This document shows positions 9,280 through 18,116 of a stretch of 64,000 nucleotides of DNA, in pieces. The translations under genes were made by a program, and so were the position numbers. Position 1 is the first letter of the stretch. The number at the start of each line of letters is the position of its first letter. The stretch comes from an uncultured Verrucomicrobiae bacterium (lineage in GTDB: Bacteria; Verrucomicrobiota; Verrucomicrobiia; Limisphaerales; UBA1096), in NCBI GenBank assembly GCA_937770485.1, contig CALJHX010000003.1:186415-250414 (forward strand). Reading direction: 5' to 3'. The notes below the pieces were generated by a model. That model worked only from the letters and a program-made list of their open reading frames with translations, did no database searches and was not told the DNA's origin.

Positions 9280-10233
9280 TTATTGTTTACGGTTTTTGTA
9301 ATTCATCATGGCGTCAGTCGTGCCGACAAGGCCCTTGTTGTTGGTGATGCCGTGGAACACCAGAGGCATAAACGGTGCCGGATCTTCCTTCAAAGTCCAG
9401 GCGATCCCGCGCAACAAGAGCAGTCGATACATTGGATCGTAAAAGGTGTAAGTGTAGTGGCCGGTTGTGGTGCCGAAGATTCTTCCCTTGCCTGAAGTGA
9501 AGGTCCAAAAAGCGTGACTACGAACGTCCTTGCTCTTCAAAACATCAGCGAAGGATTTGCTGTCCTTGCCAGCTTTGGAATCAATGGCCCCGATGACCTC
9601 GACATTGTCCCGCGTGAGCAGATTCCAATAGGACTCGTCGTTCAATCGGATAGATTTTGGCAGCCCGGCAAATGCCGGATGCTCTGTCTTCAGATACAAA
9701 GGATGATCATGAGAGAACTTGCTCCACTGCGACGATTTATTGCCATTCCAGGAACATCCGATGCAACCTGCTAGCTTCTTCGCCCGTTCGACCGGACGGA
9801 TGATGCAAGATTCGTGAATTGAAACGACGCTACCGCCTCTATCAACAAAGCCCTGAAACAGTTCGAACTGCTCATCTGTCAGGTTCGGCAGATGGAGGTA
9901 TTGGATCAAGAGATCGGCCTGATCAAATTGAGCCTTGGTTGGGAACTGGAAAGCTACGTCCACCGTCACCTGCGAAATCGTTTTCAGCATGGGGACAAAC
10001 AAATCCTTGATACGGATGTAGTCATGCTCACCGCCCTTGTGATCCTCGGGGCCGGAGAGCCAGAGAATGCGAATGTCCCGGTTCAGTTTGGCATCTTCCC
10101 ATTCCCCGGTGAGTTTCATTAAAGCCGTCTTGGGAATCGGCTCGTTGGGACGCGGGACGATGTTTTTTGCGCGATCAGCGGCGGCCAACAGGCCGCCCGA
10201 ACCTATTAGAGCAATCAGGAGCAGTTGTTTCAT
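9280..10233 (-). CDS. Secreted ThuA-domain protein
   Basis: A 317-residue protein with signal peptide (MKQLLLIALIGSGGLLAAA) and a ThuA-like (class I glutamine amidotransferase-like) fold. Typical marks are RILWLSGPEDHKGGEHDY at the N-terminal side, ADLLIQYLHLPNLTDEQ, GGSVVSIHES and the conserved C-terminal GKGRIFGTTTGHYTYTF...LLLRGIAW. ThuA was named for trehalose utilisation; PVC genomes carry many secreted copies near sulfatases and heme proteins, function unproven. The first residues MKQL and the spacing suggest it is the first gene of a three-gene run with the PqaA-like and sulfatase genes. Confidence 0.85.
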   Translation of the reverse strand: MKQLLLIALIGSGGLLAAADRAKNIVPRPNEPIPKTALMKLTGEWEDAKLNRDIRILWLSGPEDHKGGEHDYIRIKDLFVPMLKTISQVTVDVAFQFPTKAQFDQADLLIQYLHLPNLTDEQFELFQGFVDRGGSVVSIHESCIIRPVERAKKLAGCIGCSWNGNKSSQWSKFSHDHPLYLKTEHPAFAGLPKSIRLNDESYWNLLTRDNVEVIGAIDSKAGKDSKSFADVLKSKDVRSHAFWTFTSGKGRIFGTTTGHYTYTFYDPMYRLLLLRGIAWTLKEDPAPFMPLVFHGITNNKGLVGTTDAMMNYKNRKQ

Positions 10234-10393
10234 AAAGCATTAATCCAGTTTTTCTTTCTCATAAACATTGGGCAGTATTTAGCCGATGCGATCTTTTGGT
10301 CGATTCACAAAGTGTGTCAAGATGGCTTAGGAAATAAATATTTTTTAGTTCTCTTAATTGTAGCTCCCCATCACTCCAACAACTCTTCAGTGG

Positions 10394-10477
10394 ATGAATA
10401 AACTGCTAAAAAACAATAAAAAGCCATTAGCTTTTATTGATTTGTTGGTGGTTATTGCGCTTTTACACCACTCTTAA
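10394..10477 (+). pseudogene. Truncated prepilin-like gene remnant
   Basis: ATG at 10394 reads MNKLLKNNKKPLAFIDLLVV then IALLHHS and a TAA stop at 10475. This is a damaged copy of the prepilin leader [24 protein letters not shown] encoded at 12640: the nucleotides match closely through about 10460, then stop matching just before the 3' end of the PQQ-LamG gene. G-F-T-L-I-E has become P-L-A-F-I-D, so it could not be a normal peptidase substrate. It is best read as the stump of a gene broken or displaced by rearrangement; the intact relative lies on the other side of the PQQ-LamG gene, in the same orientation. Confidence 0.7.
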
Positions 10478-12417
10478 TGAGGCGTTTTCGAGCCCACCTC
10501 AAATAGTTCCCGAATCTCTTCGTCCGTCAGTACCCGTTCGTAGATGTATAATTCATCAATTTGGCCATCGAACAAGCGCGGTTCGACGTCCCAAGCACCA
10601 ATCCGCGCCGGACCAAGATTTACAGGATTCGCCTCATCGAGATTGAAGACCTCCCCCGGTTGACCGTCGAGATAAAACCGGACCTGCTTCTTGTTCTCCC
10701 CATTGTAGGTAGTCGCCAGGTGCACCCAGCGCTTCTGAAGGTCTTTAACCCTAAAGGTTGGGATAGACATGCTGGGTGCATTCCCATTAATCCCCAGGTC
10801 CAATACTCCCTCTTGACCAGCGTACCCTAAATGGACATCACCCTCCGTCCACCCGTTGTTGTGGTAGATCGACACAAACTTTTCGCTCTCTGGCATACGG
10901 TTCACGTTAATCCAGGTCGCAATAGTTAATTGATTGAGGCCCGAGGCAAGCTTTGGTAGATCAACACGTTGATTGAGCCCGTTCAGTTTCAGCGCCTTAC
11001 CGATCTTACCCTCTACAAATCCAGGCTTTCCAATGGCCACCCCGTCGTTGTCATTGCCTGAGCTGTCGGAAACATTTCCTTCAAATTTCCAGTGTCCCAG
11101 TAGCCCTTGGCGATTTTCAATCTTGTAAAGCGCTTTGTCGGTTCGCAGGAAAAGAGCCTCTTCACTAACCGCGGCACTGGCGTGATGCTCGCCATCAAGT
11201 TTGTTGCGGGCTAAGAGATTGAACTTCCGCCCCGGCTTGAGCACGGCGGTTTCGCCCTCCCTACTGTGGAAAAGTAACCGACCCCCAACGAACGTCGGAG
11301 AGGCCTTGTGGTTGCCTCCAATGCGCTCGCGCCAATGTTCCTTCCCTGTCTTTGCGTCGAGACAGGTGACAACCCCACCGGAGTCGCTGACGAAATAGAT
11401 TTCTTCGCCTACTAGAATAGGCGACGAGACGGCCGGCACGCTCCGCTTGCAATTCCAAGCGATCTCTGGCTTGGCCTTGGTGATGTCGAATGCAAGCAGC
11501 TGCGGACGAGTGAAGCTGGTTCCGATATAAACCATGCCATCACCAACCACAGGCTTGGGCACGACTGAAAAACCGAGTGAGCCATACTTCACCTTCCAAA
11601 GCTCCTTGCCGGTTGCCGGGTTGTAGCCGTACAACCAGTCTGCCGCCGGTGAGACGAGCACTTCACGCCCATGTGCTTGGGTGACGACAGGCGTGCCGTA
11701 GGCTTTTTTCAGTTGAGGGTTACTGTTCATCTCACCGGTGCGCTGAGTTTTCCATGCAAGCCTGCCTGTCTTCTTTTCGAGGGCGGCTATGAATTGCCGG
11801 TCGCTACCGTCCATATGAAAAATTAGTAGGTCGTTCCAAAGTATGGGCGAGCTGCCAGGGCCGTTTTCGTGCATCACCCACAGATCCTGATTCGTCCAAA
11901 TCACCTCGCCGCTTTTTAAGTCGAGACACGAGGAACCATATGAACCGTTATGAGAATAGAGTTTGCCATCCTCGAGGATCGGTGTGGGAGAGGCGTAGCT
12001 GTTTGTCTTGTGTACTCCCTGGGGATCGCGCTTCCGTAACAAAGGGATGTTTCTGACGATTTCTCCGCTGGATTTATCAATGCAAATCGCGTGGATGCGC
12101 ACGTCGGAGAGCCCTTCCAGTGACTCGTTGCTGGTGGCCTCCTTCAGACGTTTCTTTTTTATCTCTTCTGAGGCAGGAATCTCATGAGCCACCGTCACCC
12201 AGACCTGGTTCCCTGTGATAACCGGGGAGGACCAACCGCGTCCGGGCAGCTCAGTGCGCCAAGTGACATTCTTTGACTCGCTCCACTCTGCTGGCAACCG
12301 GGAGGCCCCGGCATGGCCTTGTCCCCCGGGGCCACGCCACTGAGGCCAGTCGGCTTGAATCCGGGTTGATGTCGCAAGCGAACCGACGATCACGGCAAAT
12401 AAAAATCGTAATAACAT
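10474..12417 (-). CDS. PQQ-like propeller fused to LamG-type lectin domain
   Basis: A 647-residue exported protein. The start at 12417 gives the signal MLLRFLFAVIVGSLATSTRIQA; a frame runs further to 12477 but lacks a sensible leader. Residues from about 25 to 425 form a PQQ-binding-like beta-propeller starting WPQWRGPGG, with repeated PTPILEDGKLYSHNGS-like blades. From about 430, GLLGHWKFEGNVSDSSGNDNDG starts a LamG/concanavalin-like domain ending in EQRLFDGQIDELYIYERVLTD-type residues. LamG domains commonly bind glycans, so the fusion may tether a propeller to polysaccharide. It is divergent from the prepilin gene at 12640 and paralogous to the propeller at 3206. Confidence 0.85.
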   Translation of the reverse strand: MLLRFLFAVIVGSLATSTRIQADWPQWRGPGGQGHAGASRLPAEWSESKNVTWRTELPGRGWSSPVITGNQVWVTVAHEIPASEEIKKKRLKEATSNESLEGLSDVRIHAICIDKSSGEIVRNIPLLRKRDPQGVHKTNSYASPTPILEDGKLYSHNGSYGSSCLDLKSGEVIWTNQDLWVMHENGPGSSPILWNDLLIFHMDGSDRQFIAALEKKTGRLAWKTQRTGEMNSNPQLKKAYGTPVVTQAHGREVLVSPAADWLYGYNPATGKELWKVKYGSLGFSVVPKPVVGDGMVYIGTSFTRPQLLAFDITKAKPEIAWNCKRSVPAVSSPILVGEEIYFVSDSGGVVTCLDAKTGKEHWRERIGGNHKASPTFVGGRLLFHSREGETAVLKPGRKFNLLARNKLDGEHHASAAVSEEALFLRTDKALYKIENRQGLLGHWKFEGNVSDSSGNDNDGVAIGKPGFVEGKIGKALKLNGLNQRVDLPKLASGLNQLTIATWINVNRMPESEKFVSIYHNNGWTEGDVHLGYAGQEGVLDLGINGNAPSMSIPTFRVKDLQKRWVHLATTYNGENKKQVRFYLDGQPGEVFNLDEANPVNLGPARIGAWDVEPRLFDGQIDELYIYERVLTDEEIRELFEVGSKTPH

Positions 12418-12639
12418 AAAGTAGAAAAGAGGTGTATTTGTGAAACCCCATTTTACTTGCTCTGTGCTGCAGGGCAACTTTCTTCGTATTTATCTAGGAG
12501 CTTAGTTGTTTTTTTGTTAGCCGCCGTTGGAAAAATTCCCTATAAGAACAGTTAAAGCTGTGATAGTATTTCTGTTTAATGATTTTTTTTGACTTCTCGG
12601 AATTATATATTAGAATTATTTTCTTCTTCTAATCAGCTG

Positions 12640-13365
12640 ATGAGTAAACGGCTAAAAACCAATAATAAAGGTTTTACTTTGATTGAGTTGCTGGTGGTCG
12701 TTGCGATCATCGCCATTCTAGCGGCGTTGCTGCTACCGGCTCTCGGCAGGGCCAAAAGAAGTGCCAATATAGCATCGTGCAAGAACAATGAGCGACAGTG
12801 GGTTCTTTCGCTGAAAATGTATGCTGATGATGAGGGAGGTAAATTCCCTACAGCCGGACACCATTTGCCCTACCACATGCTCCGTTCATTCCGGGATACC
12901 ATCATGTTAAAATATTCATTGCCCCGTAAGATGTTTTATTGTCCAGAAAACTACGGTTGGAACAACGACCAAATATGGGACATTGGAGGCGGAGGCGCAC
13001 CTTACAGCGTTATGGGCTATTTTTATTGGGCTGGATCACCCCGCTATGGAAGCAACGCTGCTATAGTCAGGATGAGTCCCAAAGAACCTGTTTTTGCCCT
13101 AAAGCAGACAGACTCTCCTCATTTCCAGGTGCTGCTAACCGACTTAACCAGGAAATGGGGAGGGAGTTGGGGGCGAAGGGGATTGGTAATGGGCCCAATG
13201 GGTTTACTTAATGAGAGAGGCGTCAATCATTACAATGATAAAGGTGATGCTCCGGAAGGCTCCAATCATGCATATCTGGATGGACACGTAGAATGGAAAA
13301 AAGCAGCAACGTTTGTAAAATATCCCAAACTGATCTTCGGAGCGGGAAACGAATTATATTTTTGA
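12640..13365 (+). CDS. Prepilin-like secreted protein
   Basis: A 241-residue protein with the prepilin signal [18 protein letters not shown] followed by the hydrophobic N-helix. The start at 12640 is chosen over a frame beginning at 12589 because it places the cleavage Gly at a normal distance. The C-terminus has the family element as [12 protein letters not shown], a shortened version of the usual H-x9-DG-H. It lies 12 bases upstream of the giant LamG gene on the same strand, so the two are probably one transcript. The two genes are visibly more AT-rich than their flanks. Confidence 0.85.
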   Translation: MSKRLKTNNKGFTLIELLVVVAIIAILAALLLPALGRAKRSANIASCKNNERQWVLSLKMYADDEGGKFPTAGHHLPYHMLRSFRDTIMLKYSLPRKMFYCPENYGWNNDQIWDIGGGGAPYSVMGYFYWAGSPRYGSNAAIVRMSPKEPVFALKQTDSPHFQVLLTDLTRKWGGSWGRRGLVMGPMGLLNERGVNHYNDKGDAPEGSNHAYLDGHVEWKKAATFVKYPKLIFGAGNELYF

Positions 13366-13377
13366 CCCAAAAACAAA

Positions 13378-16300
13378 ATGAAAGTGTTATCAATCAGAAT
13401 GCGGAAACCTTTATTGAAGGTTATGTTCTCACTGTTGCTCACTTCAGTTGGTGCAACGGCACAAGATGGACTTTTGGTTCATTTAAAATTAAATGAGGCA
13501 GGTGGAGAATCGGCCAAGGATTCCTCGGGAAACGGGCACGATGGTACACTTGTTGGAGTTGCAGTTGCAAACAGCCAGTGGGTCGATGGAGTATCCGACA
13601 ATGCAGTCTCCCTCGGTGTAGGGCACGTGGCCGTAACGGATCTACAGGAAATAACCTCGACCACTTGGGCTGCTTGGGTTCGCCTGGATGCGGATTCGTC
13701 TTACGGAACTGCCATTTCAGCGGCATTTGAAGGTGCGGGTGCGGGACATACTCTTGGGTTTCACACGGGAGGCAATGTGAGAAAGCCTCGGGTTTTGTGG
13801 AATCATGCGAATGGACATATATCAATCATGTCGGAAGAGACGGTAGAACTTGGGGAATGGAACCATATGGCTGTCACGTATGATGCCAATTCCGAAGAAA
13901 TAGTTCTCTATGTGAACGGCGAAGCCAAGGCGGATGGCACGGTTGGCACGACGGCTTTCAGTACGTTGAACTTGGGCCGAAGAGCCTCATCTAAAAATTG
14001 TCCGCTTAATGGGGCTTTAGATGATGTCTCGATTTTCGACAGAGGTCTTTCGAGTGATGAAATCGGCCAATTGTTCGATGGACAAGACATTGCTGAGGGT
14101 TTGGTTCTGTCCTGGAGGTTCGGCGAAGAAGAAGGGTTTGCTTGTGCTGATTCTTCAGGAAATGGAAATGATGGTTCTTTGTTTGGTTATCCCGCCGGTG
14201 AGGTGAGCAACTGGGTGGAGGGGAAAATCGGCGGTGCATTGAGCCTGCCTCAAGCCTCAGAGCATTTGGAAATCACGGGGCTGCCAGACGTGACATCGAC
14301 GACGTGGGCTGCCTGGGTTCGTCTGGATGCAGATTCATCTTACGGAGCTGCCATTTCAGCTGCTTTTGATGGTGCTGGCGCGGGGCACAGTCTTGGTTTT
14401 CATACAGGGGGGAATGTGAGAAAGCCCCGGGTCTTGTGGAATCATGCGAATGGACATATATCAATCATGTCGGAAGAACCGGTTGAACTTGGAGAATGGA
14501 ACCATATGGCTGTCACATATGATGCAGATTCCGAAGACATCATTCTTTATGTAAACGGACAGGCCAAGGGGAATGGCAAGGTTGGCACCACTCCGTTTTC
14601 AGTGGTGCACCTAGGCCAAAGGGCTTCATCAAAGAATTGTCCCTTAAACGGGGCTTTGGACGATCTCAGGGTTTACAATCGCTCACTAAGCACTGATGAG
14701 ATTTTGAACCTTGTGCAATACAAGGCAAGCCCAGGACTGGTTGCTCACTGGAAATTTGACGAAAAATCGGGAGAGCTTGCATTCGACTCCGGCCACAACA
14801 GCAATCTGGGTACACTTATGAATTTTGATGGTGATGATTCGCAATGGGTGGAAGGGAAGGTAGGCGGAGCCATCAGCTTTAATGGTAGTAATTATGTTGA
14901 GGTGCCACATGATCCCTCTATTGGTGCGGACCTGATAAACGGGTTTTCTGTCTCCGCTTGGTTCAATTCAAACGTGGAACTTGCGGCCGGTGGCAGTGGC
15001 AACCGTATGTTGGAAAAAGGAAACAGCTATTTCTTCTTGCAGGGTGTGGGTAGTGGTGGAATGAACTTTTTAGTTAAAAAGGGTGGGGCAAACAAAATAG
15101 CCACTACAGGAGAGACTATTGATGCCGGTGAGTGGAATCATATAGTGGGGGTGTTCGATGGTGAAAATGCGATCGTGTATCTCAATGGGGAGCAGAAGGG
15201 CAGCATCGCTGTCCCCGCACCTGTTGATGATGCCGGTTTGCCTCTGCGCATTGGATCTGATGACAGTGGTAACTTTTTCGATGGTTCTATGGATGATGTG
15301 ATGATTTGGAACAAACCGCTGAGTGAAGAGGAAGTGAGCGCACTGTTTAGCAATGAACTAAATCCGGATACAGACAGTGCCCCGGCAATCACCCAGGACC
15401 CCGGTTCGATGGATACCTATGAAGGGGGCTCAATTATTCTGACCGCAAAAGCTTCTGGGGCGCCACCGATGAAATATCTTTGGTTTAAGGGTGATGAACC
15501 GCTTCGCTGGGCCACGGAGAAAACCCTTATGATTGAAGACTCCACGAAAGAAGACTCGGGATCCTACAAGATTCGTGTCTCAAACTCGGGTGGGGAGATT
15601 TTCAGTGAGTCGGCAAATGTAACCGTGCTTCCGGTGGAAGGATTGGACACAGCCAGGCAGGCATATTGGAAACTTGATGAGCAAGATGGCCTGGTTGCGG
15701 TTGATAGTTCAACAAACGACAATAATGCAGACTTGATAGATTTTTCCGATGAGTCGTCCCAGTGGGTTGAAGGGAAGGTTGAGCAGGGGTTGGAACTGGA
15801 TGGGGAGATGACATATCTCGCAGTATTTGATGACGAATCTCTGGTGCTAGGGTCGGAAGCTACATTTTCCTTCTGGATTAAACCTAGTTCTTATGGCCCC
15901 GTAGAAGAAGCTGGAAATTACAGTAGATCTTCAAGTTGGATTTTAAGGAAAGGCGATCAGATCTCCCTTCGGTTGATCGACGACCCGGGAACTGTAAGGA
16001 AGTCCCTGATTGTAAGATCTGACACTGGCGAAATTTCAAGCACGGTTGTCAGGAAAGCCAATGAGGTAAACACCGTTCAAGGTTCTGTTGAAATTGATAA
16101 TTGGCAGCATTTCACTGTTGTCTACAAAGCAGGCAAGATCATCTTCTACAAGGACGGATTCCGGTTAGGTCAACCCGAGGAAGGTGTTTTGGGTGAGCCA
16201 AATTCTGATGATCTATTCATAGGAAATTATGATGATCAGGGCCTGGTGAGAAATGTTGATGGCATATTGGACGAAGTGGCCATCTGGTCACGGCCCCTGT

Positions 16301-17973
16301 CGGAAGCGGAAATACTGGAGTTGGCAGGGCGCGACATTTCTGGGGCGCCCGTGGTGATCTCCCAACCTAGGTCCCAGAAAAAACTGGAGGGTACCACCGC
16401 CATGTTTGAGGTTATGGTTACCGGAAAACGGCCGGTTACTTACCAATGGTATTTTAAAGGTGAAGACATCGAGGGAGCAACTTCAAGCTCGCTCGTGCTG
16501 GCAAAACTGAGCGCTGACCAGTCTGGTGACTATACTGTCAGGGTTACAAATGAGCAGGGAAGCACCACCAGCAATGTAGCCGGCCTGGAGGTCGAACGGT
16601 TGGATGCCATTACCAGCGGGTTGGTTGCCTATTACACCTTTGATGAGTCTGAAGGAGAGACGTTACAGGATTTAAGCGGAAACAACATAAACGGAACACT
16701 TGAAAGCTTTGATGAAGGTTTTGGTGTGCCGGGAAGGATTGGAGGTGCAATTGCTTTTGATGGGGATGACGACCTGATACACGTTCCCCATAATGACCTG
16801 TTAAACCTGGCCAATGAGGCAACCGTGTCATTGTGGATGAATATTGAAGAGTTTGCATCTTATGATCGGGTTTTTCGGAAAGCAGTCAACTTTGACATGG
16901 TCCTTGTGGGAGGGGGAGTGATTCGCACCCATGGAGTCAACAAAACACCTTATTCCTCTCCGGGCAACACTTGGGAAGTTGGAACGTGGCAGCACTACGC
17001 CTTCGTTTACAAGGGTGGCAAGGTTCAGTGGTTCAAGAACGGCGAAGCCGTGGGGCAGGCCATGTCAGCCCAACTGGGAGCTGTTAACAGTGATCCCCTA
17101 ATCATCGGCAACTATGGGCCAGGCCTTGATATCGCCCGACTGTACGATGGGTTGCTGGATGACATGGGCATCTGGCAGCGTGGCTTGAGTGAAGTGGAGA
17201 TATCAGGCATCTATCAAAACGGCTTGGCAGGAAAGCCGCTGAATGAGGAATTTGAACCGCTTAATATCAAGACGATCTCCTTGACTGAGGCTGATGTGAA
17301 TATCGGTTTTTACAGTCCATTTAGTAGCAGGAATTATCTGATTGAGACCAAGGCTGGGTTAGATCTGCAAGAATGGGCAGAACAAGATGGCGTAGAATTG
17401 GGAGATCTTGGGGATGGTGATTATAAGGCAACCTTCTCCAAGGATCAGAATGCCAATAATTTTTATCGGGTTGTGGCGCTTGATCCACCCCCGGTCTTCT
17501 TCGACGATTTTGAAGCCGGGGGAGAAGGCTGGACTCATGGTGGGGACGAGGATAACTGGGAACTGGGTGTTCCCACCACGGGACCGGGTAAGGCATTCAG
17601 CGGGGACAATGTTTATGCGACTGGACTGGGGGTTGATTTTGAACCGTTCACAGATTCGTATTTGCACTCACCAATAATTGATCTAAGCGATAAAAAGGTA
17701 CAGGCAACCCTTAGTTTCTCAGAATTCAGAAAGGTTGATCCTGAAATTTCGTTCCACCGGGTTTCCGTGGTTATTCTTGATGCCGAAACAGAGGAAATTC
17801 TTGAGGAACCGTATGAGGCATCCGGCGCAACCAATGATTGGGAGGTTCAATCCTTCCGACTCAAACCGGATAGCTTGGCTCGAAAGATTATAGTTGAATT
17901 CAGGTTGTCCACAGACGACTTCAATTTACAGGAAGGCTGGTTTATAGACGACGTCAATGTTGTTGCTGAATAA
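13378..17973 (+). CDS. Giant secreted LamG / Ig-like repeat protein
   Basis: A 1531-residue exported protein with signal ending in SVGATAQ. An alternative ATG at 13399 gives a tighter signal. Five LamG-type units follow, each opening with a (V/L)xxxxFDE...D-SG/S-N-x-N-x-G pattern (starting near residues 29, 240, 455, 757 and 1077). Two Ig-like modules sit at about 660-750 and 985-1070 (YLWFKG...SGSYKIRVSN; YQWYFKG...SGDYTVRVTN). The C-terminus (from about 1370) has FFDDFEAGGEGW and ends in a jelly-roll-like domain. The first two LamG units are a recent tandem duplication with a 639-base period. No catalytic domain is visible; adhesion or glycan binding is the likely role. Confidence 0.88.
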   Translation: MKVLSIRMRKPLLKVMFSLLLTSVGATAQDGLLVHLKLNEAGGESAKDSSGNGHDGTLVGVAVANSQWVDGVSDNAVSLGVGHVAVTDLQEITSTTWAAWVRLDADSSYGTAISAAFEGAGAGHTLGFHTGGNVRKPRVLWNHANGHISIMSEETVELGEWNHMAVTYDANSEEIVLYVNGEAKADGTVGTTAFSTLNLGRRASSKNCPLNGALDDVSIFDRGLSSDEIGQLFDGQDIAEGLVLSWRFGEEEGFACADSSGNGNDGSLFGYPAGEVSNWVEGKIGGALSLPQASEHLEITGLPDVTSTTWAAWVRLDADSSYGAAISAAFDGAGAGHSLGFHTGGNVRKPRVLWNHANGHISIMSEEPVELGEWNHMAVTYDADSEDIILYVNGQAKGNGKVGTTPFSVVHLGQRASSKNCPLNGALDDLRVYNRSLSTDEILNLVQYKASPGLVAHWKFDEKSGELAFDSGHNSNLGTLMNFDGDDSQWVEGKVGGAISFNGSNYVEVPHDPSIGADLINGFSVSAWFNSNVELAAGGSGNRMLEKGNSYFFLQGVGSGGMNFLVKKGGANKIATTGETIDAGEWNHIVGVFDGENAIVYLNGEQKGSIAVPAPVDDAGLPLRIGSDDSGNFFDGSMDDVMIWNKPLSEEEVSALFSNELNPDTDSAPAITQDPGSMDTYEGGSIILTAKASGAPPMKYLWFKGDEPLRWATEKTLMIEDSTKEDSGSYKIRVSNSGGEIFSESANVTVLPVEGLDTARQAYWKLDEQDGLVAVDSSTNDNNADLIDFSDESSQWVEGKVEQGLELDGEMTYLAVFDDESLVLGSEATFSFWIKPSSYGPVEEAGNYSRSSSWILRKGDQISLRLIDDPGTVRKSLIVRSDTGEISSTVVRKANEVNTVQGSVEIDNWQHFTVVYKAGKIIFYKDGFRLGQPEEGVLGEPNSDDLFIGNYDDQGLVRNVDGILDEVAIWSRPLSEAEILELAGRDISGAPVVISQPRSQKKLEGTTAMFEVMVTGKRPVTYQWYFKGEDIEGATSSSLVLAKLSADQSGDYTVRVTNEQGSTTSNVAGLEVERLDAITSGLVAYYTFDESEGETLQDLSGNNINGTLESFDEGFGVPGRIGGAIAFDGDDDLIHVPHNDLLNLANEATVSLWMNIEEFASYDRVFRKAVNFDMVLVGGGVIRTHGVNKTPYSSPGNTWEVGTWQHYAFVYKGGKVQWFKNGEAVGQAMSAQLGAVNSDPLIIGNYGPGLDIARLYDGLLDDMGIWQRGLSEVEISGIYQNGLAGKPLNEEFEPLNIKTISLTEADVNIGFYSPFSSRNYLIETKAGLDLQEWAEQDGVELGDLGDGDYKATFSKDQNANNFYRVVALDPPPVFFDDFEAGGEGWTHGGDEDNWELGVPTTGPGKAFSGDNVYATGLGVDFEPFTDSYLHSPIIDLSDKKVQATLSFSEFRKVDPEISFHRVSVVILDAETEEILEEPYEASGATNDWEVQSFRLKPDSLARKIIVEFRLSTDDFNLQEGWFIDDVNVVAE
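13640..14740 (+). repeat. Tandem duplication of a LamG unit, 639-base period
   Basis: Bases around 13783-13845 and 14422-14484 are nearly identical, including AATCATGCGAATGGACATAT at 13801 and again at 14440, exactly 639 bases (213 codons) apart. Similarity extends across most of each unit. The preserved third-codon positions point to a recent duplication or ongoing gene conversion inside the giant LamG gene. Confidence 0.8.
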
Positions 17974-18116
17974 GTGACTCTCAGAATATTTACATAAAAT
18001 GGCTAAAGATGGACTTAGCTCAGTTTTCTTTGGAATCGAGTAAATTGGGAGTGACCTGATGGAGGTGGCACGGTTAAGTTCTTGGCATAGGAATGATTCC
18101 TTCAATTGTAATCTAA

